This document shows positions 1-9,347 of a stretch of DNA of 64,000 nucleotides, piece by piece (positions within the stretch are counted from its first letter, which is position 1; every line of letters begins with the position of its first letter). The stretch covers positions 362,814-426,813 of the forward strand of contig NZ_JALJCK010000006.1 of NCBI RefSeq assembly GCF_022899355.1, written 5' to 3'. This DNA comes from Shinella yambaruensis. GTDB taxonomy: Bacteria > Pseudomonadota > Alphaproteobacteria > Rhizobiales > Rhizobiaceae. A program made the translations under genes and the position numbers. The notes beneath the pieces are model-generated. The model did no database searches, was not told the origin of the DNA, and saw only the letters and a program-made list of their open reading frames with translations.

Positions 1-439
1 GAACCGGGCTTCTAGCCCAGGGATTGGCAGGCGCGCCGGCATCGTCGGCGACAAGACGGAAACGCTGCCCCTCGCCGTCCTCGAAATCGAGGCTGGCGCG
101 GCCGCCGACATCACGGATCTCGCCGGCCTTGACCTTCAATTCGCCGAAGCGGGCCTTCCACCATTCGAGCGTCGCAACGCTGGCGACGCGCAGGCCGGTG
201 CGCGAGACGCTGTGCGTGCCGCGCCGCTCGTGGCCGACCGGCCAGTCGAAGAAGGTGAGGTCCGTGCCGGGCGAGGCGAGGCCGTCGGCGTAAAAGAGGT
301 GATAGGCGCTGGTGTCGTCCTGGTTGACGGTCTTCTTGACGAGGCGCAGGCCGAGGACCTGCGTGTAGAAGCGCAGGTTCTCCGGCGCGTTCGCGGTGAT
401 CGCCGTCAGATGGTGGATGCCTGTGAGCTGCAGGGTCAT
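1..439 (-). CDS. Glyoxalase-fold ring-cleaving dioxygenase (partial, C-terminus outside window)
   Basis: Reading the minus strand from the ATG at 439 gives about 146 residues of a vicinal-oxygen-chelate protein, and the rest lies beyond base 1. The N-terminus ([20 protein letters not shown]) is typical of the MhqO/LinE-like ring-cleaving dioxygenase group, with a metal-ligand His in the first HHLT motif. A second conserved block follows ([15 protein letters not shown], then [10 protein letters not shown]). These enzymes act on hydroquinones or related aromatics using Fe(II), but the substrate cannot be read from this fragment. The gene is divergent from the chemoreceptor to its right. Confidence 0.82.
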   Translation of the reverse strand, partial: MTLQLTGIHHLTAITANAPENLRFYTQVLGLRLVKKTVNQDDTSAYHLFYADGLASPGTDLTFFDWPVGHERRGTHSVSRTGLRVASVATLEWWKARFGELKVKAGEIRDVGGRASLDFEDGEGQRFRLVADDAGAPANPWARSPV

Positions 440-787
440 GATGAAGCTCCTCTCCCCGGAGACAGTCCGGGATATCTGTGCCGCCCCGTTGCGAGGCCTT
501 GCGTTGAGGCGAATATCGCCCTTCGCGGGCGGTGCCGGAAGATCGGGGCGGACGAACGGATCGTTCACTTATCCTGAACGGCAACCTCCATTGCCGCGCC
601 TGCCGGCCGGCGGGCGAGGCCGGGTTCGATTGCTTCGTTCAAATTTTATCCTTTCATAAACCAGCATTCGCTTACGCTGCCGGCCTGCGAAATGACTTCG
701 TCTCTGTTTCGCCGCGTCCGCCGGCATGTTCCGCCATTTGTGATGACTGCCGCTGCGGACTGTCCCGCGCGGATGGGAGGAGACGTC
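440..787. other. Intergenic gap between divergent genes
   Basis: This 348-bp stretch separates the dioxygenase (minus) from the chemoreceptor (plus). It must hold both promoters. The only structure seen is a short inverted repeat at 554-566 (GAACG-GAT-CGTTC), a possible operator. A plus-strand reading frame from 692 runs in frame into the chemoreceptor, but it lacks a ribosome binding site and was not used. Confidence 0.4.
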
Positions 788-3106
788 ATGCTGCCGAAGA
801 CTGCGACTGCCCGAAACATGTTCGCCATCGTGGCGGCCGGCGTTGCCACGACCGTTGCGACGGCGGGCGTTCTGCTCTTTCTGTCCTATCGTGCAGTGGA
901 GGAGCGTTCCATCTCGGAAATGGTCAACGCGGCGGAGGCGAGCGCCGGCGAGGTGGAGACCTACTTTGCGCAGGTCAAGGCGCTGAGCTGGAACATGCGC
1001 TCCGCGCTCTATGCCGTGAAGGCGACGGACGCCCCGAGCCGCGAGACGATGAACGGCATCTTCGACCGCCTGATGGCCGACAATCCCTTCGCGCTCGGCG
1101 TCAGCACCGGCTGGGAGCCGGATGCCTTCGACGGCAAGGATGCGCACTATGTGAACCAGCCCGGACATGACGCCACGGGCCGCTACATTCCCTATTTCGT
1201 CCGCAACGAGGGCAAGGTCGACATGGTCGCGCTTGTCGACTACGACAAGCCCGGCCCCGGCGACTACTACCAGGTGCCGAAAGCCACGGGCAAGGACCTG
1301 CTGACGGAGCCCTACAGCTATGTCATCGGCGGCAAGAACGTGCTGATGACCTCCTTCATGGTGCCGCTCGCCTTCGACGGCGTCTTCAAGGGCGTCACCG
1401 GCGTCGATATCGCGCTCGATGCGCTCGCCGCCGACATGGCGAAGCTGAAGCCGCTCGGCGAAGGCTATGTCGCGCTGCTCAGCCAGGGCGGCAGCATCGT
1501 CAGCTACCCGGACTCGGCCTTGCTCGGCAAGGCGCTTGGCGATTCCGGCCTCGACGCGGCGGCCTGGCAGGCGTTGATCGCCAATCCGGAAAAGGCCATG
1601 GAAATCACCGATGCCAACGGCCTCACCTCCGTGGCGGTCGCCGTGCCCGTGCCGCTGGTGCCGGGCACGACCTGGTACACGGTGGTCGCGGTGCCGAAAT
1701 CGGTGCTCTTTGCCAATCTGTCGGCGCTTGCCGTCACCTCGATCATCGTGATCGCCATCGCGGCCGGCCTGATGATCGCCATCGGCTGGCTGCTTGCCGC
1801 CCGCTTCCGCAAGCGCCTGGAAACGGTCATCGTCGCGACGAGCGAGATCGCGCAGGGTCGCACGGATGTCGATCTCAGCGAATCCGAGCGCAAGGACGAG
1901 ATCGGCGAAATGGCCCGTTCGCTTGCCGTGCTGCGCGATGCCACGCTCGCCAAGATCCGGCTCGAAGGCGAAGCGGAGCAGAACCGCGCGCTTTCGGAAG
2001 ACGAGCGCCGCCAGCGTGCCGAGGAAGCGGAAGAACGCGAGCGCCAGACACGCATCGCCGTCGAGGCGCTCGCCGACGGCCTCCAGAAGCTGGCCGACGG
2101 CGACATGACGCATCGCATCGAGCATGCCTTCGCCGGCTCGCTCGATCGCGTCCGCCACGATTTCAACGTCTCGGTCGAAAAGCTGCAATCGGCGCTGCGC
2201 TCCGTCGGCAGCAACGCCAATGCCATCCAGGCCGGTTCCGCGGAAATCCGCTCGGCCTCCGACGATCTTGCCAAGCGCACCGAGCAGCAGGCGGCTTCCG
2301 TCGAGGAGACCGCGGCGGCGCTGGAGGAGATCACGACCTCGCTCAAGGACGCCACGAAGCGGGCGGAGGATGCCGGCCAGCTCGTCGAGCGGACCCGCCT
2401 CGGCGCCGAAAAATCGGGCGAAGTGGTGCAGCGCGCCGTGAATGCGATGAGCGGCATCGAGAATTCCTCGCGGGAAATCTCCAACATCATCGGCGTGATC
2501 GACGAGATCGCCTTCCAGACGAACCTGCTGGCGCTGAATGCCGGCGTCGAGGCGGCGCGGGCGGGCGAGGCGGGCAAGGGCTTTGCGGTCGTCGCGCAGG
2601 AAGTGCGCGAGCTCGCCCAGCGCTCCGCCAACGCCGCCAAGGAGATCAAGGCGCTCATCACCAAGTCGGGCGAACAGGTGCATCTCGGCGTGGCGCTGGT
2701 CGGCGAGACGGGCTCGGCGCTGACGGAGATCGTCGACCAGGTGCAGGAGATCGACCAGAACGTCGCGGCGATCGTGCGCTCGGCGCGCGAGCAGTCGACG
2801 GGCCTCAACGAGATCAGCGCGGCGGTGAATTCCATCGACCAGGGCACGCAGAAGAACGCGGCCATGGTGGAGGAGCAGACGGCGGCGAGCCATGCGCTGG
2901 CGACCGAGGCCGCCGCGCTCAACAGCCTGATCGCGCAATTCCGCCTCGGCACCGGCACGACCGTTCGCCCGGTGGTTGCCTCTGCTCCCGAGCATCGCCC
3001 GGCTGCCTCCGGCGCGCGGGCGCTCGGCAACACGCTGGCCCGCGCCTTCGGCGGCGGACAGGCGGCTTCGGCCAATGCGGCGGCGCAGGACTGGGAAGAG
3101 TTCTGA
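788..3106 (+). CDS. Methyl-accepting chemotaxis protein with periplasmic Cache-type sensor
   Basis: Transmembrane chemoreceptor of 772 aa. The ATG at 788 was chosen because GGGAGGAG lies just upstream at 776-783. A first membrane helix (about residues 10-33) is followed by a periplasmic double-Cache-like region (about 40-290), a second helix (about 312-336), HAMP segments and the cytoplasmic signalling coiled coil. The hairpin tip is recognisable as EIAFQTNLLALNAGVEAARA near residue 573. The protein ends in DWEEF, a CheR/CheB-tethering pentapeptide as in rhizobial receptors. It should signal to the CheA/CheW array. The ligand is unknown; rhizobial Cache receptors include ones for amino acids and quaternary amines. 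No che gene is adjacent, and a strong terminator follows. Confidence 0.93.
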   Translation: MLPKTATARNMFAIVAAGVATTVATAGVLLFLSYRAVEERSISEMVNAAEASAGEVETYFAQVKALSWNMRSALYAVKATDAPSRETMNGIFDRLMADNPFALGVSTGWEPDAFDGKDAHYVNQPGHDATGRYIPYFVRNEGKVDMVALVDYDKPGPGDYYQVPKATGKDLLTEPYSYVIGGKNVLMTSFMVPLAFDGVFKGVTGVDIALDALAADMAKLKPLGEGYVALLSQGGSIVSYPDSALLGKALGDSGLDAAAWQALIANPEKAMEITDANGLTSVAVAVPVPLVPGTTWYTVVAVPKSVLFANLSALAVTSIIVIAIAAGLMIAIGWLLAARFRKRLETVIVATSEIAQGRTDVDLSESERKDEIGEMARSLAVLRDATLAKIRLEGEAEQNRALSEDERRQRAEEAEERERQTRIAVEALADGLQKLADGDMTHRIEHAFAGSLDRVRHDFNVSVEKLQSALRSVGSNANAIQAGSAEIRSASDDLAKRTEQQAASVEETAAALEEITTSLKDATKRAEDAGQLVERTRLGAEKSGEVVQRAVNAMSGIENSSREISNIIGVIDEIAFQTNLLALNAGVEAARAGEAGKGFAVVAQEVRELAQRSANAAKEIKALITKSGEQVHLGVALVGETGSALTEIVDQVQEIDQNVAAIVRSAREQSTGLNEISAAVNSIDQGTQKNAAMVEEQTAASHALATEAAALNSLIAQFRLGTGTTVRPVVASAPEHRPAASGARALGNTLARAFGGGQAASANAAAQDWEEF

Positions 3107-3128
3107 GCCTTCCCGATGCACCATCCCG

Positions 3129-3161
3129 AAAGGCGGCCCGGTAGGATGGGCCGCCTTTTTG
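3129..3161 (+). terminator. Rho-independent terminator after the chemoreceptor gene
   Basis: Perfect 10-bp stem AAGGCGGCCC (3130-3139) / GGGCCGCCTT (3148-3157) with an 8-nt loop, running into a T-tract at 3156-3160. It begins about 20 bp after the chemoreceptor stop codon. Confidence 0.9.
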
Positions 3162-3472
3162 TTGGATGAAAAAGGCGCACAACGTTTGTGCGTTGCACAC
3201 AAATTGGCCATGCCGGCATGGCTGCGCGCCCTGAATTTTAATTAGGTATATCTTTAGTAATATGAAATCATTTTTGTATTTCTTGCGCCTGTCGATCTGG
3301 CACGCTTTCTGCTTTCTCTTCTGCAGGTCCAGAGGGGGCCGAAAGAGAAGCGTCCAACGAATGACGCTCCGATAAAGCCGCCGTGCAGCCCAGTGGGAAC
3401 CGGAAAGGTTTCGCGGCCGCCGGCGGCTTTCTTGTCTGCGCGGGGACGGCCGCTGCCGTTAGTGCGCTGAAA

Positions 3473-3490
3473 AATATGATTTATCATATT
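3473..3490. promoter_or_regulatory. Inverted repeat, candidate operator of the RND operon
   Basis: AATATGAT-TT-ATCATATT: 8-bp perfect arms in an otherwise GC-rich region, about 160 bp before the first adaptor start. A looser relative (AATATGAAATCATTTT) lies near 3258-3273. The shape fits a TetR- or MarR-type operator, but no cognate regulator is in the window. Confidence 0.4.
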
Positions 3491-3651
3491 CCTCTATCAA
3501 GTAATCTTCCCGGGTTGGCTTTTTTGCCGGACTCCGCCACACTCGCCCGCGGCAAGATCGCGTCTCGCAAAGGACGCGGCTTGCCAGTCAGATCTTCGCG
3601 ATATAATGAGGACCCACACTAAATGGGTTTTCTGCAACGGTGGAGACGGCA

Positions 3652-4737
3652 ATGAGCTCAGCGGGAAACAGGGCAGGCGGGGTTCTGCTGGCGGCGTTGG
3701 CGTTTTCTGCCGCCGCCTGGCCGGCTTGGGCCGACAGCGCGGCGCGGCCGGTGCACACCGCCGCCGTGCATTTCGAAGAGCGCGAGCAGACGGTCACCAT
3801 AACCGGGGAAGTGGTCGCACGGGTGGAGACGGATCTTTCCTTCCGCGTCGGGGGCCGCATCACCGGCTGGTTCGTCGATGTCGGCGGCGCGGTCAAGGAA
3901 GGCCAGGTGCTGGCGCGGCTCGATCCGGAGGAACAGAACGCCGATGTCGAGGCGGCGGAAGCCGGGGTGCGCGCGGCGGAAGCGCAGCTCAAGCTCGCCC
4001 GCGCCAATTTCGACCGCCAGAAATCCCTGCTGAGCGATGGCATCAGCACTCGCCGCGATTTCGACGACGCCGAAACGGCGCTGCGCACGGCGGAAAGCGC
4101 CCGCGAAGCGGCGATCGCCCAGCGCGACACGGCGAAGGAGGTGCTGTCCTATACCGAACTGCGCGCGCCCGCCGATGGCATCGTCACCGCGCGCCTTGCC
4201 GAGACGGGGCAGGTGGCACAGGCGGCGCAGACCATGTTCACCATTGCCGATACCGGCCCGCGCGACGCGGTCTTCGATGTCTACGAATCGCTGTTCTTCG
4301 CCCAGCCGGCGGAGGACGGCGTGGTCGTCACCCTGCTCAGCGACGACAGGGTGCGCACGACCGGCAATGTGCGCGAGGTCTCGCCGACGATCGATGCGCA
4401 GACCGGCACGGTGCGCGTCAAGATCGCCATGGACCGCACGCCGCCGGAAATGACGCTCGGCTCCTCGGTCGTCGGCGTCGGTGCGCTGGCGCCGCGCCGG
4501 GTGGCGGTGGTGCCCTGGCAGGCGCTGTCGGCGGGCCTTGACGGCAAGCCGGCGCTGTGGATCGTCGACAAGGCGAACAGCACGGTGGATCTGCGCCCGG
4601 TCGAGGTGCTCTCCTTCGAGACGGGCGCCGCGCTGCTTTCGGGCGGCATCGAGGAGGGGGAGACCTACGTCGCCGACGGCACGAAGCTGCTCCGGCCCGG
4701 CCAGACCGTCAGCGCGATCGAAGGAACCGCCCGATGA
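3652..4737 (+). CDS. RND efflux periplasmic adaptor subunit (first of two)
   Basis: Membrane-fusion protein of 361 aa bridging an inner-membrane RND pump to an outer-membrane channel. The ATG at 3652 was chosen because GGTGGAGA (3639-3646) is well placed; an in-frame GTG at 3640 overlaps that site. An N-terminal signal peptide ends near WPAWADS. The barrel-sandwich half-motifs (FRVGGRITGWFVDVGGAVKE and YTELRAPADGIV) flank an alpha-hairpin (about residues 100-165), followed by a beta-barrel domain. The stop overlaps the next ATG (ATGA), so the two adaptors are translationally coupled. The exported substrate is not predictable. Confidence 0.92.
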   Translation: MSSAGNRAGGVLLAALAFSAAAWPAWADSAARPVHTAAVHFEEREQTVTITGEVVARVETDLSFRVGGRITGWFVDVGGAVKEGQVLARLDPEEQNADVEAAEAGVRAAEAQLKLARANFDRQKSLLSDGISTRRDFDDAETALRTAESAREAAIAQRDTAKEVLSYTELRAPADGIVTARLAETGQVAQAAQTMFTIADTGPRDAVFDVYESLFFAQPAEDGVVVTLLSDDRVRTTGNVREVSPTIDAQTGTVRVKIAMDRTPPEMTLGSSVVGVGALAPRRVAVVPWQALSAGLDGKPALWIVDKANSTVDLRPVEVLSFETGAALLSGGIEEGETYVADGTKLLRPGQTVSAIEGTAR

Positions 4738-5807
4738 GAAGACCCGTCCTGTTCGCAACGGTCGCCATCGCCGCCGCGGCGCTGGCCGGCTGCAAGAAGG
4801 AAGAGGAAGCCGCCGCGCCGCCGCGCCCGGTCCTCTCCATTGTGGTCGCCCCGACGGCGCTGCCCGGCACGCGCTTTGCCGGCACGGTGCAGGCGAAGGT
4901 GCAGGCCGCGCTCGGCTCGCGCGTTTCCGGCCGCCTCGTCTCGCGCACCGTCCATGTCGGTGATCTCGTGAAGAAGGGCGACGAACTCGCCGTGCTCGAT
5001 GCGACGGCCTATGAGCTGGCCGTGCGCTCGGCCCGGGCCGAGCTTTCCAGCGCCGAGGCGACGCTTTCGAGCGCGATCGCCACCGAGGAGCGGCAGAAGA
5101 CGCTGCTCCAGTCGAACGCCGCGGCGAGGGCCGCCGTCGAGAGCGCCGAACAGTCGCGCGAGGCGGCCGATGCCGGCCTGACGCGGGCGAAGACGGCGCT
5201 CGTCAAGGCGGAGGAACAGCTTTCCTATACCCGCATCCTCGCCGAATTCGACGGTGTCGTCGTGGCCACCGGCGCCGAGGTGGGACAGACCGTCTCGCCC
5301 GGCGAGGCGATCGTCACGGTGGCGAGGCCCGACGAGCGCGATGCCGTGGTCGACATTCCGGAGACGGCGGAGACCATCGCGCTCGGCAGCCGCTTCACCG
5401 TGTCCCTGCAGATCAATCCCGACGTCACGGTGAAGGGCGCGGTGCGCGAGGTCGCGCCGTCGGCCGATGCCGCCACGCGCACGCGGCGGGTGAAGATCGC
5501 GCTGGAAAACCCGCCGGATACGGTCCGCCTCGGCACGACCATCACCGCCGAGCTCGAGGGGCCGGACCTCACCGCCATCATGATCCCGCAGACCGCCGTG
5601 CTTCAGAAGGACGGCAAGCCGCATGTCTGGCGGGTCGATGGGGAGAAGGGCGAGGTGCATCTAGTGCCGATCGAGACCGGTCCTGCCGTGGGCCGCGCCC
5701 TTCAGGTCGCGGGTGGGCTGAAAGCCGGCGACCGCATCGCCACCGCCGGGGTGAACAGCCTCGAAGAGGGCCAGAAGATCAAGGTTGAAGACGAGGCAGG
5801 CCTATGA
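4734..5807 (+). CDS. RND efflux periplasmic adaptor subunit, lipoprotein (second of two)
   Basis: Second adaptor, 357 aa. Its N-terminus is a lipoprotein signal ending in the lipobox LAGC, so it is probably anchored to the inner membrane by a lipid, unlike the first adaptor. The barrel-sandwich motifs are seen as GSRVSGRLVSRTVHVGDLVK and YTRILAEFDGVV, with an alanine-rich alpha-hairpin between. It overlaps the upstream adaptor by 4 bp and the downstream permease by 4 bp (ATGA at both ends), a tight three-gene operon. The pair may form a mixed adaptor ring. Confidence 0.92.
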   Translation: MRRPVLFATVAIAAAALAGCKKEEEAAAPPRPVLSIVVAPTALPGTRFAGTVQAKVQAALGSRVSGRLVSRTVHVGDLVKKGDELAVLDATAYELAVRSARAELSSAEATLSSAIATEERQKTLLQSNAAARAAVESAEQSREAADAGLTRAKTALVKAEEQLSYTRILAEFDGVVVATGAEVGQTVSPGEAIVTVARPDERDAVVDIPETAETIALGSRFTVSLQINPDVTVKGAVREVAPSADAATRTRRVKIALENPPDTVRLGTTITAELEGPDLTAIMIPQTAVLQKDGKPHVWRVDGEKGEVHLVPIETGPAVGRALQVAGGLKAGDRIATAGVNSLEEGQKIKVEDEAGL

Positions 5808-8800
5808 AGAAGTTCAACCTTTCGGACTGGGCGCTCGATCACGCATCGCTCGTCTGGTACTTCATGATCGTCTTCGCGCTGCTCGGTTTCTTCACCTACC
5901 AGAACCTCGGCCGCGAGGAGGATCCCTCCTTCACCATCAAGACGATGACGATCAGCGCCGCCTGGCCCGGTGCCTCCGTGGAGGAGACGACGCTGCAGGT
6001 GACCGAGCGCATCGAGCGCAAGCTGGAGGAGCTGGAATCGCTCGATTTCACCCGCAGCATCACGACGCCCGGCCAGACGCTGATCTTCGTCAACTTGAAG
6101 CCGACGACCCGCGCGCGCGACGTCGCCCCCACCTGGGTGACCGTGCGCAACATGATCAACGACATCAGAGGCGAGTTCCCGTCCGGCGTCGTCGGCCCGG
6201 CCTTCAACGATCGTTTCGGCGACGTCTTCGGCAATATCTACGCCTTTACCGCCGATGGCCTCTCGCCGCGCCAGCTGCGCGATTATGTCGAGGATGCCCG
6301 CCGGCGCATCCTTACCGTGCCCAATATCGGCAAGGTCGACCTCGTCGGCGCGCAGGACGAGGTGATCTATCTCGAATTCTCGACGCGCCAGCTTGCCGCG
6401 CTCGGCATTTCCACCCAGCAGGTGGTGTCCACGCTGCAGGCGCAGAATGCCGTGGCGCCCTCCGGCGTGGTGCAGGCCGGCGGCGAGCGCGTCAGCGTGC
6501 GTGTCGGCGGGCAGTTCAGCTCGGAGGCGAGCCTGCGCGACGTCAACCTGCGCGTCAACAACCGCTTCTTCCGCCTCAGCGATATCGCCACGATCACCCG
6601 CGGCTACGAGGACCCGCCATCGGCGCTCTTCCGCTTCAACGGCGAACAGGCCATAGGCCTTGCCATCGGCATGAAGCAGGGCTCGAACCTTCTCGAATTC
6701 GGCGCGGCGGTGGAAAGGGAGATCGAGCTGCTTTCCCATGAACTGCCGGTCGGCGTCGATGTGCACCTCGTCTCCGACCAGCCGAAGGTGGTCGAGGAGG
6801 CGGTGTCGGGCTTCACGCGGGCGCTGTTCGAGGCCGTCGTCATCGTGCTCGCGGTCAGTTTCGTCAGTCTCGGAATCCGCGCCGGCCTCGTCGTGGCGCT
6901 GTCGATCCCGCTGACGCTCGCGATCACCTTCGTCTTCATGTATTACGACGGCATATCGCTGCAGCGCATCTCGCTCGGCGCGCTCATCATCGCGCTCGGC
7001 CTGCTCGTCGACGATGCGATGATCGCCGTCGAGATGATGGTGGCGCGGCTGGAAATGGGCGATTCGCTCAGGAAAGCGGCGACCTATGTCTATACGTCCA
7101 CCGCCTTCCCCATGCTCACCGGCACGCTGGTAACGGTGGCGGGTTTCATCCCGATCGGCCTCAACAACAGCGCGGCCGGCGAGTTCACCTTCAGCCTCTT
7201 CGTCGTCATCGCCATCTCGCTCGTCGTCTCGTGGGTCGTCGCGGTCATCTTCGCGCCGCTGCTCGGCGTGACGATCCTGCCGAAGACGATGAAGAAGCAT
7301 CACGAGGAAAAGGGCTGGTTCGCCCGCAGCTTCGCGCGCCTGCTCGATGTCTGCATGCATTGGAAATGGACGACCATCGTCGCGACCGTGCTGGTCTTCG
7401 GCGTATCGGTCTTCGCCATGCGCTTCGTGCAGGAACAGTTCTTCCCGTCTTCGGACCGACCGGAGCTCATCATCGACTGGTCGCTGCCGCAGAATGCCTC
7501 GATCGCCGAGACCAATGCGCAGATCGCCAGGCTGGAAGAGGAGAAGCTCAAGGGCAACCCGGATATCGAGCGCTGGTCCTCCTATGTCGGGCAGGGCGCG
7601 GTGCGCTTCCTCCTGTCCTTCGACGTGCAGCCGCCGTCGCCCGCCTTCGGCCAGACCGTCATCGTCAGCAAGGACCTGGAGGCGCGCGACCGCCTCAGGG
7701 CCGATCTCCAGGCCTATCTGCGCGAGACCTTCGTCGGCACGGATGCGCTGGTGAAGCTGCTCGACATCGGCCCGCCGGTCGGCCGGCCGATCCAGTACCG
7801 CGTCAGCGGCCCGGATATCCAGGAGGTGCGCAAGCAGGCGCTCGCCTTCGGCGAACTCATCGGCAAGGACACCCGGCTCGGGGATGTCGTCTACGACTGG
7901 AACGAGCCGGCTCGCGTGGTGAAAGTCGACGTGCTGCAGGACAAGGCCCGCCAGCTCGGCGTCACCTCGCAGGACATCGCCTCCGCCCTGAACGGCGTCG
8001 TCGGCGGCACGACCGTCACCCAGATCCGCGACGACGTCTACCTGATCGACGTCATCGGCCGGGCGCGGGCCGCCGAGCGCGAATCCATCGAGACGCTGCG
8101 CCAGCTCCAGCTGCCGACGGCCAACGGCACCTCCGTGCCGCTCGCCGCGGTGGCGAACTTCCGCTACGAGATGGAACAGCCGGTCGTCTGGCGCCGCTCG
8201 CGCCAGCCGACCATCACCGTCAAGGCCAGCATCACCGGCGGCGTGCAGCCGGCGACGATCGTCTCGCAGCTGGAAAAGGACGTTGCCGCCTTCCAGGCGC
8301 AGATGCCTTCCGGCTACGAGGTCGCGGTCGGCGGAACGGTGGAGGAAAGCGCCGACAGCCAGGCGCCGATCGTCGCGGTCGTGCCGCTCATGCTGTTTGC
8401 CATGGCGACGATCCTGATGCTCCAGCTCCAGAGTTTCTCGCGGCTCTTCCTGGTCTTCGCCGTGGCGCCGCTGGCGCTCATCGGGGTGGTCATCGCGTTG
8501 CTCGGCAGCGGGGCGCCGCTCGGCTTCGTCGCCATTCTCGGCGTGCTGGCGCTGATCGGCATCCTCATCCGCAACTCGGTCATTCTCGTCGTGCAGATCG
8601 AGGACCTGAGGCGCGAGGGCATGCATGCCTGGACGGCCGTGCGCGAGGCGACGGAACACCGCATGCGGCCGATCATGCTGACGGCGGCGGCGGCCAGCCT
8701 CGCGCTCATCCCCATTTCGCGCGAGGTGTTCTGGGGGCCGATGGCCTATGCCATGATGGGCGGTATCATCGTCGGCACGGTGCTGACCCTGCTCTTCCTG

Positions 8801-8887
8801 CCGGCGCTCTATATCGCCTGGTTCCGCATCAAGCCGGAAGAAGCGGAAGAGGCGGCGCCGGCGCCCGAGCCGATCGAGGCGGCGTGA
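5804..8887 (+). CDS. RND efflux transporter permease (AcrB/HAE-like)
   Basis: Inner-membrane proton-driven pump of 1027 aa, the usual length for the family. The paired proton-relay aspartates of TM4 are visible in GLLVDDAMIAVEMM, and large periplasmic loops follow TM1 and TM7. The N-terminus lacks a signal peptide and begins with TM1 (about residues 15-33). It works with the two adaptors just upstream, with which it shares overlapping start/stop codons. No TolC-type outer-membrane gene is in the window, so the channel must be encoded elsewhere. Whether it exports drugs, lipids or metabolites cannot be decided from sequence. Confidence 0.94.
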   Translation: MKKFNLSDWALDHASLVWYFMIVFALLGFFTYQNLGREEDPSFTIKTMTISAAWPGASVEETTLQVTERIERKLEELESLDFTRSITTPGQTLIFVNLKPTTRARDVAPTWVTVRNMINDIRGEFPSGVVGPAFNDRFGDVFGNIYAFTADGLSPRQLRDYVEDARRRILTVPNIGKVDLVGAQDEVIYLEFSTRQLAALGISTQQVVSTLQAQNAVAPSGVVQAGGERVSVRVGGQFSSEASLRDVNLRVNNRFFRLSDIATITRGYEDPPSALFRFNGEQAIGLAIGMKQGSNLLEFGAAVEREIELLSHELPVGVDVHLVSDQPKVVEEAVSGFTRALFEAVVIVLAVSFVSLGIRAGLVVALSIPLTLAITFVFMYYDGISLQRISLGALIIALGLLVDDAMIAVEMMVARLEMGDSLRKAATYVYTSTAFPMLTGTLVTVAGFIPIGLNNSAAGEFTFSLFVVIAISLVVSWVVAVIFAPLLGVTILPKTMKKHHEEKGWFARSFARLLDVCMHWKWTTIVATVLVFGVSVFAMRFVQEQFFPSSDRPELIIDWSLPQNASIAETNAQIARLEEEKLKGNPDIERWSSYVGQGAVRFLLSFDVQPPSPAFGQTVIVSKDLEARDRLRADLQAYLRETFVGTDALVKLLDIGPPVGRPIQYRVSGPDIQEVRKQALAFGELIGKDTRLGDVVYDWNEPARVVKVDVLQDKARQLGVTSQDIASALNGVVGGTTVTQIRDDVYLIDVIGRARAAERESIETLRQLQLPTANGTSVPLAAVANFRYEMEQPVVWRRSRQPTITVKASITGGVQPATIVSQLEKDVAAFQAQMPSGYEVAVGGTVEESADSQAPIVAVVPLMLFAMATILMLQLQSFSRLFLVFAVAPLALIGVVIALLGSGAPLGFVAILGVLALIGILIRNSVILVVQIEDLRREGMHAWTAVREATEHRMRPIMLTAAAASLALIPISREVFWGPMAYAMMGGIIVGTVLTLLFLPALYIAWFRIKPEEAEEAAPAPEPIEAA

Positions 8888-9347
8888 CGCCGGCCGCGTC
8901 TGCGCGGCGGGACCGCCCCGCGCAGGCGCAGGGAAAGGGCTCATATTTTTGCCCGTCTCACCCGCCGCCGCTTTGAGCGACAGGCCGCTTCCGAAGGGCT
9001 GGAGCCTTGGCAAGGCGTAGGCAGGCTGGGCGATCGCAGGCCCGTTCGTTGCGGGGCGGATGGAGGAAAGTTGCGTTCTTTTTGCCGCACCCTCCCTGAA
9101 AAAAGCTGGTGGAAAAAGTTGATTTTCAACGCCAAAGCGCCAGCCGGCTTTTCAGAGCGTAACGAATGTGCAAGGAACTTGCTCCATGGTGTCGGCGAGG
9201 GCCGCAGGGGTGTGCCGGTTTGGGACAAGGTTTGGTCATGGGACTTGACGAGACATTGGAACTGCATGCCTATGGCGCCTTGTCGCAGCAGGCGACCGGC
9301 TTTTGCCCCATGCCTTGTGCGGCATGGTCGAAGGGAAATGCTACGTG
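8888..9347. other. Intergenic gap upstream of the capsule export genes
   Basis: 460 bp with no supported gene. There is a small inverted repeat at 9118-9130 (GTTGA-TTT-TCAAC) in an AT-richer patch, and a TTGACG hexamer at 9245-9250 that could be a -35 element, though no good -10 follows at 17 bp. The capsule promoter is expected here. Confidence 0.4.

Larger units (their letters stand above)
3107..3651. other. Intergenic gap upstream of the RND efflux operon
   Basis: 545 bp with no convincing gene. It starts with the terminator at 3129-3161, then contains an AT-rich patch (about 3235-3300) and an 18-bp inverted repeat at 3473-3490. The promoter of the efflux operon presumably lies in the right half. 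No regulator gene is adjacent. Confidence 0.5.

Noticed and set aside
569..3211. 880-aa minus-strand open frame over the chemoreceptor gene
   Set aside because: It is antisense to a clear chemotaxis receptor; its composition (very rich in Arg, Gly, Asp, His) is that of a GC-rich shadow frame and it has no recognisable domain.
8888..8945. GC-rich hairpin after the first RND permease
   Set aside because: Partly complementary CGCG/GCGC runs exist, but there is no T-tract, so I did not call a terminator.
5702..9013. 1103-aa minus-strand open frame over the RND pump
   Set aside because: Complementary shadow of the RND permease; Arg/Asp/His-rich with no motif or ribosome binding site.
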